Assembly: GCA_930633525.1 (NCBI GenBank)
Contig: CAKNFP010000001.1
Span: 4,153,501 to 4,217,500 of the forward strand
Length of the DNA: 64,000 bases
DNA from: Hyphomicrobiales bacterium
GTDB lineage: Bacteria; Pseudomonadota; Alphaproteobacteria; Rhizobiales; Beijerinckiaceae
Reading direction: 5' to 3'
Below the pieces are notes generated by a model. The model was not told the origin of the DNA. It saw only the letters and a list, made by a program, of their open reading frames with translations, and did not search any database. Made by a program: the position numbers and the translations under genes. Below are positions 7,812 through 16,046 of this stretch, piece by piece (position 1 is the stretch's first letter; each line of letters begins with the position of its first letter).

Positions 7812-8528
7812 TCAGCGCCCGGTTCTCTGACGCCACACGGTGAAGGACTGTTTCACGTCCTCATCGAGCATAGGATAAAGACCGAGGATACTACGTCCGG
7901 ATTTCACCGCTTCCTGCACAAAATCCTCGAAAACGGTCATTTCAACGGCCTCATCGGCGGTTTCCTCGGCGATAGCCGCGGGAATGACAATAACCCCCTC
8001 CGCATCGCCCACAATGACATCTCCCGGCCACACCGGCACGTCTCCACAACCGATCGGCACATTGATATCAATGGCCTGGTGGAGCGTCAGGTTCGTTGGC
8101 GCGGATGGCCGATGATGATAGGCAGGGAAATCGAGCCGAGCGATATCGGGGCTGTCACGGAAGCCGCCGTCAGTGACAATCCCAGCCACCCCACGTTGGG
8201 AAAGCCGCGCGACGAGGATACCGCCCGCGGAAGCAGCACGCGCGTCTTTGCGACTGTCAACGACAAGAACGGCCCCTACGGGGCATTGCTCAATAGCCAC
8301 GCGCTGAGGGTGATCGCGGTCACGGAACACGTCAATTGAATTGAGGTCCTCGCGTGCCGGGATGTATCGCAGCGTATAGGCCTCGCCCACCATGTTCGGT
8401 AAACTCGCGTTGAGCGGGCGCACATCCTGGATGAACTGGTTGCGCAGGCCGCGTTTAAACAACGCCGTGCAAAGCGTGGCCGTACTGACGGTCTTCAGCT
8501 TGTCCCGGGTCTTGGCGAGCAACGTCAT
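7812..8528 (-). CDS. RraA-like aldolase family protein (HMG/CHA-aldolase type)
   Basis: 238 residues. The RraA fold signature is visible: GAVLVVDSRKDARAASAGG, then ILVARLSQRGVAGIVTDGG followed by FRDS, which holds the Arg-Asp pair (R then D) needed by HMG/CHA aldolases to bind pyruvate enolate and metal. Residues PVWPGDVIVGDAEGVIVIP form the C-terminal half. True RraA (RNase E inhibitor) lacks some of these residues and is shorter; context with a dehydratase and lactonase-like protein favours retro-aldol cleavage of a 2-keto acid. It is transcribed away from the dehydratase, with operator-like words between them. Confidence 0.88.
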   Translation of the reverse strand: MTLLAKTRDKLKTVSTATLCTALFKRGLRNQFIQDVRPLNASLPNMVGEAYTLRYIPAREDLNSIDVFRDRDHPQRVAIEQCPVGAVLVVDSRKDARAASAGGILVARLSQRGVAGIVTDGGFRDSPDIARLDFPAYHHRPSAPTNLTLHQAIDINVPIGCGDVPVWPGDVIVGDAEGVIVIPAAIAEETADEAVEMTVFEDFVQEAVKSGRSILGLYPMLDEDVKQSFTVWRQRTGR

Positions 8529-8616
8529 TGAGTGTTTCCCTGATCGAAAATAAATGGCGTGGCCCGGTGAACCTGCACCGTGACGACGCTATCCAACGCA
8601 AGTTGCTCTGACATAT

Positions 8617-8626
8617 TAATGCATTA
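8617..8626. promoter_or_regulatory. Operator-like palindrome, copy 2 (candidate GntR site)
   Basis: TAATGCATTA is a perfect 10-bp palindrome, about 90 bases upstream of the RraA-like start. On the minus strand the extended form CTAATGCATTAAT matches the CTAATGCATCAAT core at 8800 except for one base. Confidence 0.5.
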
Positions 8627-8799
8627 GAGGATAAGCAGCAAGATTACGCCGTGGATATCTTCCTGGTGAGCACAGCTCTGTGCGCCGCTCGCTTAATGAA
8701 CAGATTTGGCGTGATCACCATATCTAGCAACGATTTCATTAACTTGGACTGTGCAGGCGCCTTTCCTCGGAGAAACGGCTTGCAAATGACCTGGCTAGG

Positions 8800-8816
8800 T
8801 GCACTAATGCATCAAT
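8800..8816. promoter_or_regulatory. Operator-like word, copy 3 (candidate GntR site)
   Basis: TGCACTAATGCATCAAT, 64 bases before the dehydratase ATG. One mismatch to the word at 5888-5904. Placement near the expected promoter suits repression by the GntR protein of this cluster. Confidence 0.6.
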
Positions 8817-8879
8817 AGGCATCTGCCAAGCTGCGCCTCTATGCGACGCCCGTGAGCGCCTTCAGTCCAGAGACATACA

Positions 8880-10070
8880 ATGAAAATCACTGATATCCGG
8901 ACATTCCTGATGCAAGCGGGCGCGCCTTCCGACAAAGCATGGGCGTCTGATGGTAAAGGCGTTCAGAATACGAGCCGGAACTGGTTATTCCTGAAGATCT
9001 ACACTGATGAGGGTATAGAAGGCGTTGGCGAATGCAGCGGCTGGCCGCGGGTCGTCGAGACAGCCGTTCAGGATCTTCGCAATATTCTCATCGGTGAGAA
9101 CCCGGCTGATATCGAACGTCTCTGGCAGAAGATGCAGGTCGCCATGATGGGCCATGGGATGACCGGTGTGGTCGGAGCCGGCGCGATGACGGGCATCGAC
9201 ATGGCTCTTTGGGACATAAAGGGCAAGGCTCTCGGCACACCGGTGTGGAACCTGCTGGGGGGAAAAGTCCGCGACCGTGTCCGAATTTACTCGCACGCGT
9301 CGGATCCGGATGTCGCCCTTTCCTTGAAGGAGCGCGGCATCACGGCGATCAAGACCGGCGGCGTAAAAGACACGGTGCGCAAGGTGGCGGCGCTTCGGGA
9401 GGCAGTTGGCCCAGATGTCGACCTGATGTGCGATTTGCACGGGCCGCCGTGGCTGACAGTCCAGGATGCGATCCAGCTCGGACGCGAACTCGAGCCCTTC
9501 AAGCTCGCCTTTTATGAGGATCCGTGCGCCCCTGAGCAGTTTGAAAGCTACAAGCGTATCCGCGACGCGGTCTCCATCCCCCTCGCTGCCGGCGAACGTG
9601 CGGCCACGATCTGGGGACTGCGCACATTGATCGAGCACGAGCTTGTCGACGTTGTGCAACCGGACACCGGCCGGGCGGGTGGCCTGACCCAGATGCGCAA
9701 GATCGCGGGCATGGCGGAAGCCCATGGGATCATGATGGCACCGCATTCCGGTTCGCTCGGCCCCGTGGCGGAATTTGCGGCTCTCCATCTGCTGGCGGCG
9801 ATCCCCAACACGCTGATGCTGGAGCGTATCGAGGATGACTGGCCAGGGCGTTACGACGTCGTGCGGCCTGTGCTTCAGCAGCAGGGTGGACATTTGCAGG
9901 TTCCCGACGCGCCCGGCCTCGGCGTCATAATCGTCGAGGATGAGGTCGCCAAATACCCCAGCCGGCAGAATGTTTCGATGGCAGTTGGCGGCTATGAGGC
10001 CGGCACGGAGAACGAATACGTTTATATCCAGATGCGCCAGCAGCGGGCGCGGACCTTCTCCATAGGTTGA
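8880..10070 (+). CDS. Enolase-superfamily sugar-acid dehydratase (mandelate racemase / galactonate dehydratase type)
   Basis: 396 residues. N-terminal capping domain about 1-125, then a barrel. The metal ligands are in place: Asp in DLHGPPW (with the His two residues on, as in D-galactonate dehydratase), Glu in FYEDPCAP, Glu in LAAGERAA, and the catalytic His in MAPHSGSLGP. The mandelate-racemase KxK is replaced by IKTGG, again like acid-sugar dehydratases. Expected reaction: loss of water from an aldonic acid to give a 2-keto-3-deoxy acid, which the RraA-like aldolase could cleave. It is the first gene of a plus-strand run that continues with an ABC importer and an amidase. Confidence 0.9.
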   Translation: MKITDIRTFLMQAGAPSDKAWASDGKGVQNTSRNWLFLKIYTDEGIEGVGECSGWPRVVETAVQDLRNILIGENPADIERLWQKMQVAMMGHGMTGVVGAGAMTGIDMALWDIKGKALGTPVWNLLGGKVRDRVRIYSHASDPDVALSLKERGITAIKTGGVKDTVRKVAALREAVGPDVDLMCDLHGPPWLTVQDAIQLGRELEPFKLAFYEDPCAPEQFESYKRIRDAVSIPLAAGERAATIWGLRTLIEHELVDVVQPDTGRAGGLTQMRKIAGMAEAHGIMMAPHSGSLGPVAEFAALHLLAAIPNTLMLERIEDDWPGRYDVVRPVLQQQGGHLQVPDAPGLGVIIVEDEVAKYPSRQNVSMAVGGYEAGTENEYVYIQMRQQRARTFSIG

Positions 10071-10134
10071 AATCCGACCGGATTTATCCCCCCCGCGATC
10101 AGTACAAAAACAAAAGGCACCAAGAGGAGAAACC

Positions 10135-11727
10135 ATGCGTAGACGGGAATTCCTTGGACTTGTGGGCGCAGCTTCGGCCGTGACCTTGTCCGCACCGCGC
10201 CTCAGCCTTGCCCAAGGTGCCAATACCATCAAGATGATCAGCAACGGCGATCTTGCGGTGCTCGATCCCCTGATCTCGACGACCGATGTCACCCGCAACG
10301 CGGCCTTGATGGTTTACGATACGCTGTTCGGTGTGGACGGCGATTTCGCCGCGCAGCCGCAGATGGTCGATACCGTCAAGGTTGAGAACGACGGCCTTCT
10401 GTGGCGGATGACGCTACGCGATGGGCTCCGCTTCCACGATGGCGAACCCGTCCGCGCGAAGGATTGCGTCGCGAGCCTCAAGCGCTGGAGCAAGCGGGAC
10501 GATTTTGGCAAGATGCTCTTCGCGGTGGTCGATGAACTCAGTGCCAACGGCGACAAGGAGATCGTCTTCCGCCTCAGCAAGCCCTTCCCCCGTCTGATCG
10601 ATGCTTTGGCCAAGCCACTGGCCTATCTCCCGGTCATCATGCCGGAGCGCCTGGCGCAAACCGACCCGAACACGGCCGTCAAGGAGATGATCGGCAGCGG
10701 GCCATTCCGCTTCAAGGCGGACGAACATGTCGCAGGGGTCATCAGCGTTTTCGAGCGCAACCGCGACTATGTTCCGAGGCCCGACGGCGTAGCGGTGTGG
10801 ACGGCCGGCCCGAAACGGGTTTTCGTGGATCGGGTCGAATGGATGGTCCAGCCTGATCCTTCCACGGCTGTCGCTGCCCTGCAGACCGGAGAAGTCGACT
10901 GGTGGGAGGCTGCGAGCAACGATCTTCTGCCCCTTCTGACACGGCGAGGCAATTTCAAGGTCGAGCCGATCAATCCGCTCGGCTCGCTACAGATGATGAT
11001 GGTCAATCATCTCCATCCGCCGTTCGACAAACCGGCGATGCGGCAAGCGTTGTGGCCCGCCATCAACCAGAGCGACTTCATGGTCGCGATCAATGGTACG
11101 GTGCCCGGCGCATCGAACACCGGCGTCGGGTTCTTTGTCCCGCAATCGCCCTTCGCCTCCAACGCAGGTATGGAAGCGCTGACCGGCCCGCGTGACCTCG
11201 CTCTTGCGAAACGCAATCTGGAAGCCGCCGGTTACGCAGGAGAGCCGTTGGTTGTGATGGCGGTGTCGAACGTGCCGCTGCACAGGGCCTTGGCTGAGGT
11301 CGGAACCGACATGCTGCGCAAGGTCGGGCTGAATATTTCCGTACAGACCATGGATTTCACGACCATGTCCCAACGGCGCAACATGAAGGATGCACCGGCG
11401 CAGGGCGGTTGGCATATCCATTTCACCGGGAGTTCCGGAATGAACTTTTTCAGCCCGGCCGTGCACCGCAACATGCGTGGTGCCGGACCGGCTGGCCAGC
11501 CGGGATGGGACACCAATCCCGATCTGGAGCGCTTGACGAACGAGTGGTTCGCCTCGGCCTCGCTCGATAAGCAGAAAGACATCACGCGTGACATGCAAGT
11601 GCAGGCCTTTAAGGATGTCCCCTACTATCCGCTGGGACAGTCCATCCAGCAGTCGGCCTACACCAAGAACATTGTAGATCGCGTCGTTGGTTACACAGTA
11701 TTCTGGAATTTGAGGAAAGAGGTCTGA
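10135..11727 (+). CDS. ABC transporter substrate-binding protein, family 5 (dipeptide/oligopeptide type)
   Basis: 530 residues. The start MRRREFLGLVGAAS with AQG near residue 26 is a twin-arginine-like signal peptide, so it is probably exported folded. The body has the SBP_bac_5 pattern: LVYDTLF near 60, LRDGLRFHDGEPVRAKD near 105, and the long C-terminal lobe. Family 5 proteins bind peptides, but also opines, nickel chelates and glycosides. The ribosome site agaggaga lies just upstream. A hairpin follows the gene before the permease genes. Neighbouring catabolic enzymes suggest an organic acid amide or conjugate as cargo. Confidence 0.93.
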   Translation: MRRREFLGLVGAASAVTLSAPRLSLAQGANTIKMISNGDLAVLDPLISTTDVTRNAALMVYDTLFGVDGDFAAQPQMVDTVKVENDGLLWRMTLRDGLRFHDGEPVRAKDCVASLKRWSKRDDFGKMLFAVVDELSANGDKEIVFRLSKPFPRLIDALAKPLAYLPVIMPERLAQTDPNTAVKEMIGSGPFRFKADEHVAGVISVFERNRDYVPRPDGVAVWTAGPKRVFVDRVEWMVQPDPSTAVAALQTGEVDWWEAASNDLLPLLTRRGNFKVEPINPLGSLQMMMVNHLHPPFDKPAMRQALWPAINQSDFMVAINGTVPGASNTGVGFFVPQSPFASNAGMEALTGPRDLALAKRNLEAAGYAGEPLVVMAVSNVPLHRALAEVGTDMLRKVGLNISVQTMDFTTMSQRRNMKDAPAQGGWHIHFTGSSGMNFFSPAVHRNMRGAGPAGQPGWDTNPDLERLTNEWFASASLDKQKDITRDMQVQAFKDVPYYPLGQSIQQSAYTKNIVDRVVGYTVFWNLRKEV

Positions 11728-11734
11728 ACCATAC

Positions 11735-11761
11735 GTCCCCTTCGGCACAGCCTGAGGGGAC
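11735..11761 (+). other. Intercistronic hairpin after the binding-protein gene
   Basis: GTCCCCT (11735-11741) pairs with AGGGGAC (11755-11761) over a 13-base loop, with no T-run. Such hairpins behind binding-protein genes often stabilise that part of the message so that more binding protein than permease is made. Confidence 0.5.
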
Positions 11762-11790
11762 ATATGCTTCGCAAATAAGGAAAGCCCCGA

Positions 11791-12732
11791 GTGATAGGCT
11801 ATATCATCCGGCGGATCATGGCGACGATCCCTGTCGTTCTGGTTGTCGCGGTCTTTATTTTCAGCTTGCTGTTCCTCACGCCCGGAGACCCCGCCGCAGT
11901 CATAGCTGGAGACACCGCCTCTCCTGCCGATATCCAACGCATTCGCGAGAACCTGGGCCTGGAACGACCGTTCCTCATCCAGTTCGGCGAATGGATGTGG
12001 AATGTCCTGCAGGGGAACCTGGGTAATTCAGTGTTTACTGGATTGCCGGTCAGCCGCATGATCATGCAGCGTATCGAGCCTACCCTGTCCCTGACGTTCC
12101 TGACGATGGTCCTTTCCGTCCTGGTCGCGGTTCCCCTCGGGGTCTTCGCGGCTTGGCGCAACGGCACGACGATCGATCGCAGCATCATGGCGCTGGCTGT
12201 CCTCGGCTTTTCCGTACCGGTCTTTGTCGTGGGATATTCGCTGGCTTATATCTTCGCGCTCGAGCTTGGCTGGCTACCAGTTCAAGGTTATGTCCCGATC
12301 GCGCGCGGAATTGACCGCTGGTTTCTCAGCCTCATTCTTCCATCCCTTGCACTTGGCAGTGTTTATATCGCGCTCATCGCGCGCACCACGCGCGCGACGA
12401 TGCTTGAAGTCCTGCAGCAGGACTATGTACGGACCGCGACCGCCAAAGGGCTGCGGCCGCTGCAAGTGCTGTTCGTGCATTCGCTGCGCAATGCGGCCGT
12501 GCCGGTCATCACCGTCATCGGCATAGGCTTCACGCTCCTGATCAGCGGGGCAGTCGTCACGGAAACCGTTTTTGGCATTCCGGGCCTCGGCCGCTTGACT
12601 GTCGATGCGGTCCTTCAACGCGATTATCCGGTGATCCAGGGCGTCGTTCTACTTTTCAGCGTTTTGTATGTCCTGATCAATTTACTGATCGATATCACTT
12701 ATACCCTGGTCGATCCGCGCATCAGCTATTGA
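11791..12732 (+). CDS. ABC transporter permease, DppB type
   Basis: 313 residues starting at GTG. Six membrane segments and the family markers are visible: the N-terminal MIGYIIRRIMATIPV with TPGDPAAVIAG near 35, and the EAA-like loop DYVRTATAKGLRPLQVLFVH near 215-235 that docks the ATPase. Forms the membrane channel with the DppC-type protein downstream. The stop is about 100 bases before the next gene. Confidence 0.95.
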   Translation: MIGYIIRRIMATIPVVLVVAVFIFSLLFLTPGDPAAVIAGDTASPADIQRIRENLGLERPFLIQFGEWMWNVLQGNLGNSVFTGLPVSRMIMQRIEPTLSLTFLTMVLSVLVAVPLGVFAAWRNGTTIDRSIMALAVLGFSVPVFVVGYSLAYIFALELGWLPVQGYVPIARGIDRWFLSLILPSLALGSVYIALIARTTRATMLEVLQQDYVRTATAKGLRPLQVLFVHSLRNAAVPVITVIGIGFTLLISGAVVTETVFGIPGLGRLTVDAVLQRDYPVIQGVVLLFSVLYVLINLLIDITYTLVDPRISY

Positions 12733-12830
12733 TGCAAAGCCAGATCCGGTCGCGCTCCGGTCGCCGTTGAATTGGAAATGCGTAGTCACCGGCCCGGATG
12801 TGATGGCGGGCAGAGATAGGAGACGGAGCA

Positions 12831-13712
12831 TTGCAGGCAGTGAACATGCAGGTTGATCAGTCCGCGACGGCTGGTTTGGCCGGTCGACTGTCGAGGATCG
12901 CCCGCCGGTATCCGAGCGCTGCCATTGGCTGTGTCGTTCTCGCCGTCATGATTCTGGTCGGAATTCTGGCGCCGTTCCTCGGCACTGTGAGCCCGAATGA
13001 GCTGAGCCTTTCCCGCCGCCTCCTGCCGCCTTCGGAGAGCGCCTGGTTCGGCACCGATGGCTTCGGCCGGGATATCTATTCGCGCGTTCTCTATGGCACG
13101 CACGTTTCTCTGTTCATCGGCTTCACAGTTGCCGTGCTGTCTGCAGGGATAGGGCTGCTCGTCGGCCTCATATCCGGATTCGTGCGGCCTCTCGACGCCG
13201 TCCTGATGCGTATCACCGACGGCCTGATGTCAATTCCCTCCATCCTCCTGGCTATTGCGCTCATGGCCCTTATCCGGGGGTCGGTCACGACGGTCATTGT
13301 CGCGATCACCATCGCCGAGGTGCCGCGCGTCACGCGGCTCGTGCGGAGCGTGGTGCTGACCTTGCGGGAGCAGGTCTATGTCGAGGCAGCCGTTGCGTCA
13401 GGCGTGCGGGTGCCGTCGATCATCCTGCGCCATATCCTCCCCAATACCGTCGCGCCGATGATGGTGCAGGCCACATATATCTTCGCCAGCGCCATGATCA
13501 TCGAGGCCGCCCTCTCCTTCATAGGCGCTGGCGTGCCGCCCGACGTGCCCACCTGGGGGAACATCATGGCCGATGGGCGCTCGCTCTGGCAGATACAGGC
13601 GTCCATCGTCTTCATACCGGCGGCGTTCCTGTCCGTGACGGTGCTTGCCGTCAATATGATGGGCGACGGCCTGCGCGACGCCCTCGATCCCCGCCTGAAA
13701 AGACGTGTGTGA
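12831..13712 (+). CDS. ABC transporter permease, DppC type
   Basis: 293 residues. I chose the TTG at 12831 because AGGAGA lies seven bases upstream; an in-frame ATG at 12846 is an alternative. The protein has the OppC_N-type leader segment, the FGTDGFGRDIYSRVLYG block near residue 70, and the ATPase-docking loop near 185-205 (EQVYVEAAVASGVRVPS). It pairs with the DppB-type protein. No DppD or DppF ATPase follows, which is unusual for this transporter type. Confidence 0.95.
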   Translation: MQAVNMQVDQSATAGLAGRLSRIARRYPSAAIGCVVLAVMILVGILAPFLGTVSPNELSLSRRLLPPSESAWFGTDGFGRDIYSRVLYGTHVSLFIGFTVAVLSAGIGLLVGLISGFVRPLDAVLMRITDGLMSIPSILLAIALMALIRGSVTTVIVAITIAEVPRVTRLVRSVVLTLREQVYVEAAVASGVRVPSIILRHILPNTVAPMMVQATYIFASAMIIEAALSFIGAGVPPDVPTWGNIMADGRSLWQIQASIVFIPAAFLSVTVLAVNMMGDGLRDALDPRLKRRV

Positions 13713-13745
13713 TCCTGGACTGCCCGACTGCTCAATGGAGCTCTC

Positions 13746-15170
13746 ATGACACCCGCCGAATATCAGAGCATGGATGCCGTCGGCCTGGCCGATCTCGTGG
13801 CTTGCGGCGACGTCTCCGCGCAGGAACTGCTCGCCTTGTGCATCAACGAGATCGACAGCAAGGATCCGACGATCAATGCCATCTCAACCAGGCTGTTCGA
13901 CCGGGCGCGGGAGCAGATTGAACGCGGCCTTCCAGGCGGGCGCCTTCGCGGCGTGCCCTTCCTACTCAAGGACATAAGCGCAGATTACAAGGGCACCGTG
14001 CAGGCCTCCGGAAGCCGACTTCTGAAAGATCGCGTCTCGACGTTCAATTCCACTTTGGTGGAGCGCTATCTCGCGGCAGGTCTGGTGATCGTCGGCAAGT
14101 CCGCCACGTCGGAATTCGCGCTTCTCGGCACCATCGAAAACGACCTGTTCGGTGTCACGCGCAACCCTTGGGATCTCACGCGCAGCACCGGTGGTTCGTC
14201 AGGCGGATCAGCGGCGGCCGTCGCGGCCCGCATGGTGCCCGCGGCCCATGCCAGTGATGGTGGCGGATCGATCCGCGTACCTTCCGCCATGTGCGGCTGC
14301 GTTGGGCTGAAGCCGACCAGAGGCCGCAATCCCATGGGACCCATCGTCACCGAAGGGTGGGCGGGTCTGTCGGCGGCTCATGTCATCTGCCGCAGCTTGC
14401 GCGACACGGCGGCGTTTCTGGACGCCACCCACGGCCCGGCGGCTGGCGATCCCTATGCCGCGCCGCCGCCGGCTCGCCCCTATTTTCGGGAAGTGGGTGC
14501 ACCCGTTGAGCGCATGAGCATCGGCGTAATGATGGCGCCGGTCGACATCGAGACAGCGCCGGCAACCGTCGAGGCAGCGACCAGCGCCGGGTTGCTCTGC
14601 GAGAGCCTCGGACATCACGTCGAACCGGTCACGCTTCCTTTCGAGGCCAGGGCGATCCGCAAGATCCTGCGGGTTATCATGGCAGCCCAGTTGCACGCGA
14701 CTTTGCGCCAGCTTGGCGCGGCGCGCGGACGCCCGGTGGAGCGGGCCGATATCGAGAAGCACACATGGCTTCTGGCGCAGGTGGGCGCGGGCATGGCGGC
14801 CGATGCCTATGTCGATGCCTTGCGGGATATCCAGGGGGTGTGCCGGCGATTCGGGCCATACTTCGAGAAGTACGACGTCGTCATCACGCCGACAGTGGGG
14901 CAGCCCCCCCGCCCCCTGGGCTTTGTCGGCCAGGACGGTGACAGCGTCGATGACATGCACGAACGCCTCTTGCATGCTCACCCATTCACGCAGGTCTATA
15001 ACATGACCGGCCAACCCGCGATCTCTTTGCCGCTGCATTGGACGGCAGAAGGACTGCCTGTGGGCGTGCAGTTTGCCTCAGCTCTCGGGCAAGAGGGTAA
15101 GCTGATCAGGCTTGCAGCACAGCTGGAGGCAGCCAGCCCTTGGGATAGTCGCAAGCCGAAGCTTCCCTGA
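13746..15170 (+). CDS. Amidase (amidase-signature family)
   Basis: 474 residues, the usual size. The catalytic triad of the family is complete: K75 in PFLLKDIS, S151 in STGGSSGGSAAAV, and nucleophile S175 in SDGGGSIRVP. The enzyme hydrolyses amides to an acid and ammonia; it could also be a GatA-like paralogue, but no gatB/gatC is near. It begins 33 bases after the DppC-type gene, so it is probably in the same transcript and would act on the imported compound in the cytosol. Confidence 0.93.
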   Translation: MTPAEYQSMDAVGLADLVACGDVSAQELLALCINEIDSKDPTINAISTRLFDRAREQIERGLPGGRLRGVPFLLKDISADYKGTVQASGSRLLKDRVSTFNSTLVERYLAAGLVIVGKSATSEFALLGTIENDLFGVTRNPWDLTRSTGGSSGGSAAAVAARMVPAAHASDGGGSIRVPSAMCGCVGLKPTRGRNPMGPIVTEGWAGLSAAHVICRSLRDTAAFLDATHGPAAGDPYAAPPPARPYFREVGAPVERMSIGVMMAPVDIETAPATVEAATSAGLLCESLGHHVEPVTLPFEARAIRKILRVIMAAQLHATLRQLGAARGRPVERADIEKHTWLLAQVGAGMAADAYVDALRDIQGVCRRFGPYFEKYDVVITPTVGQPPRPLGFVGQDGDSVDDMHERLLHAHPFTQVYNMTGQPAISLPLHWTAEGLPVGVQFASALGQEGKLIRLAAQLEAASPWDSRKPKLP

Positions 15171-15651
15171 CCCGTCGGATGCGCTCGTGTCGCTCCTTGA
15201 AGCTCTTGATCGTCGGCGACGACCCGTCATCAGCCAGCGATACCTCGTCAAGCAACTGTGGATCTTTACCAAGGGCTAAAGGGAAACGGAAACGGCCGGT
15301 GAGGTCCGTGGCGGCCGGGCCGTTCGGTCCAGCGAGATCTAGTCTGAAAGTATAATGAAAATATCCCGACGCTGTTTATGAGGCCGAGTGCGCCGATCTT
15401 CAGCGTATTTCACGTAAAGTGCACCATCTCAGGCAAATATTTCTTGTCGGTCGATCAGCTACACTCAGGAGCGACAAACGGATCGGCATTATCCTCAGTC
15501 ATGTGCTCGCCCGGGTGAATCCCACGTCCGCCGCATTCGATCACGATGGGGTTGTCATGTCCCACTATGGCCGAGAGACGTGCGCCCATAGAGGCGCCGT
15601 GAAAATCGACATCTAAGGGCTGGTGTGATCGCTCATCATCCTGTATCTATT
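15171..15651. other. Intergenic stretch between the catabolic cluster and the ars operon
   Basis: 480 bases with no supported gene. It falls in AT content toward the ars promoter. A decayed-looking minus-strand frame is noted separately. No clear terminator follows the amidase gene. Confidence 0.5.
15455..15646 (-). pseudogene. Possible gene fragment, minus strand
   Basis: An open frame between stops reads DVDFHGASMGARLSAIVG, then IECGGRGIHPGEH, then EDNADPFVAPECS before a TGA at 15457-15455. The mix of residues is far more protein-like than its shadows, but there is no start codon with a ribosome site and the upstream part is cut off by a stop. I do not recognise the family. It may be the C-terminal stump of a lost gene. 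Confidence 0.2.
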
Positions 15652-15671
15652 ATCTCAATAGATATTGAGAT
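15652..15671. promoter_or_regulatory. ArsR operator (9-2-9 inverted repeat)
   Basis: ATCTCAATA (15652-15660) and TATTGAGAT (15663-15671) form a perfect inverted repeat with two bases between, ending seven bases before the arsR ATG. ArsR/SmtB repressors bind AT-rich inverted repeats of this kind and leave them when arsenite binds their cysteines. This should control the whole operon. Confidence 0.68.
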
Positions 15672-15677
15672 GTTGAA

Positions 15678-16046
15678 ATGAACATGAGAGAAAAGCAAGC
15701 CATCGATGCGTTTGCAGCCCTGTCACAGGAAACGCGGTTGAGGATCGTGCGCCTGCTGGTCACAGCCGGGCCGGAGGGGTTGCCCGCCGGCGCCATCGGC
15801 GAAGCGATGGATGGCGCCTCCTCCTCGCGCATGTCCTTTCATCTCAGCCACCTTGAGCAAGCTGGCCTTGTCGAGTCTCGGCGTGCGGGACGGTCGATCA
15901 TCTACACCGCGGCCTATCCAGCCCTGTCCGATCTTGTTGAGTTTCTCATGCGCGACTGCTGCCAGGGCCACCCGGAGGTGTGCAATCCGGCGGTCGCAGC
16001 GCTGTCCTCGTGCTGTAATCCCGCTAAGGATGCCGCCAATGTCTGA
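15678..16046 (+). CDS. arsR: ArsR-family arsenic-responsive repressor
   Basis: 122 residues with a winged helix: LSQETRLRIVRLLVTAGP, then SSSRMSFHLSHLEQAGLVES, then the wing RRAGRSIIYTA. Cysteines are clustered near the C-terminus (RDCCQGHPEVC and SSCC), consistent with a C-terminal arsenite site rather than the classical helix-4 CxC, as in other ArsR subtypes. First gene of the ars operon and probably autoregulated through the inverted repeat just upstream. The stop overlaps the next start by eight bases. Confidence 0.93.
   Translation: MNMREKQAIDAFAALSQETRLRIVRLLVTAGPEGLPAGAIGEAMDGASSSRMSFHLSHLEQAGLVESRRAGRSIIYTAAYPALSDLVEFLMRDCCQGHPEVCNPAVAALSSCCNPAKDAANV

Larger units (their letters stand above)
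8529..8879. other. Divergent control region between aldolase and dehydratase
   Basis: 351 bases without a gene. It holds two copies of the AT-rich operator-like word (8617-8626 and 8800-8816), one near each of the two divergent starts. The base composition is clearly lower in GC than the flanking genes. No other structure was seen. Confidence 0.6.
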
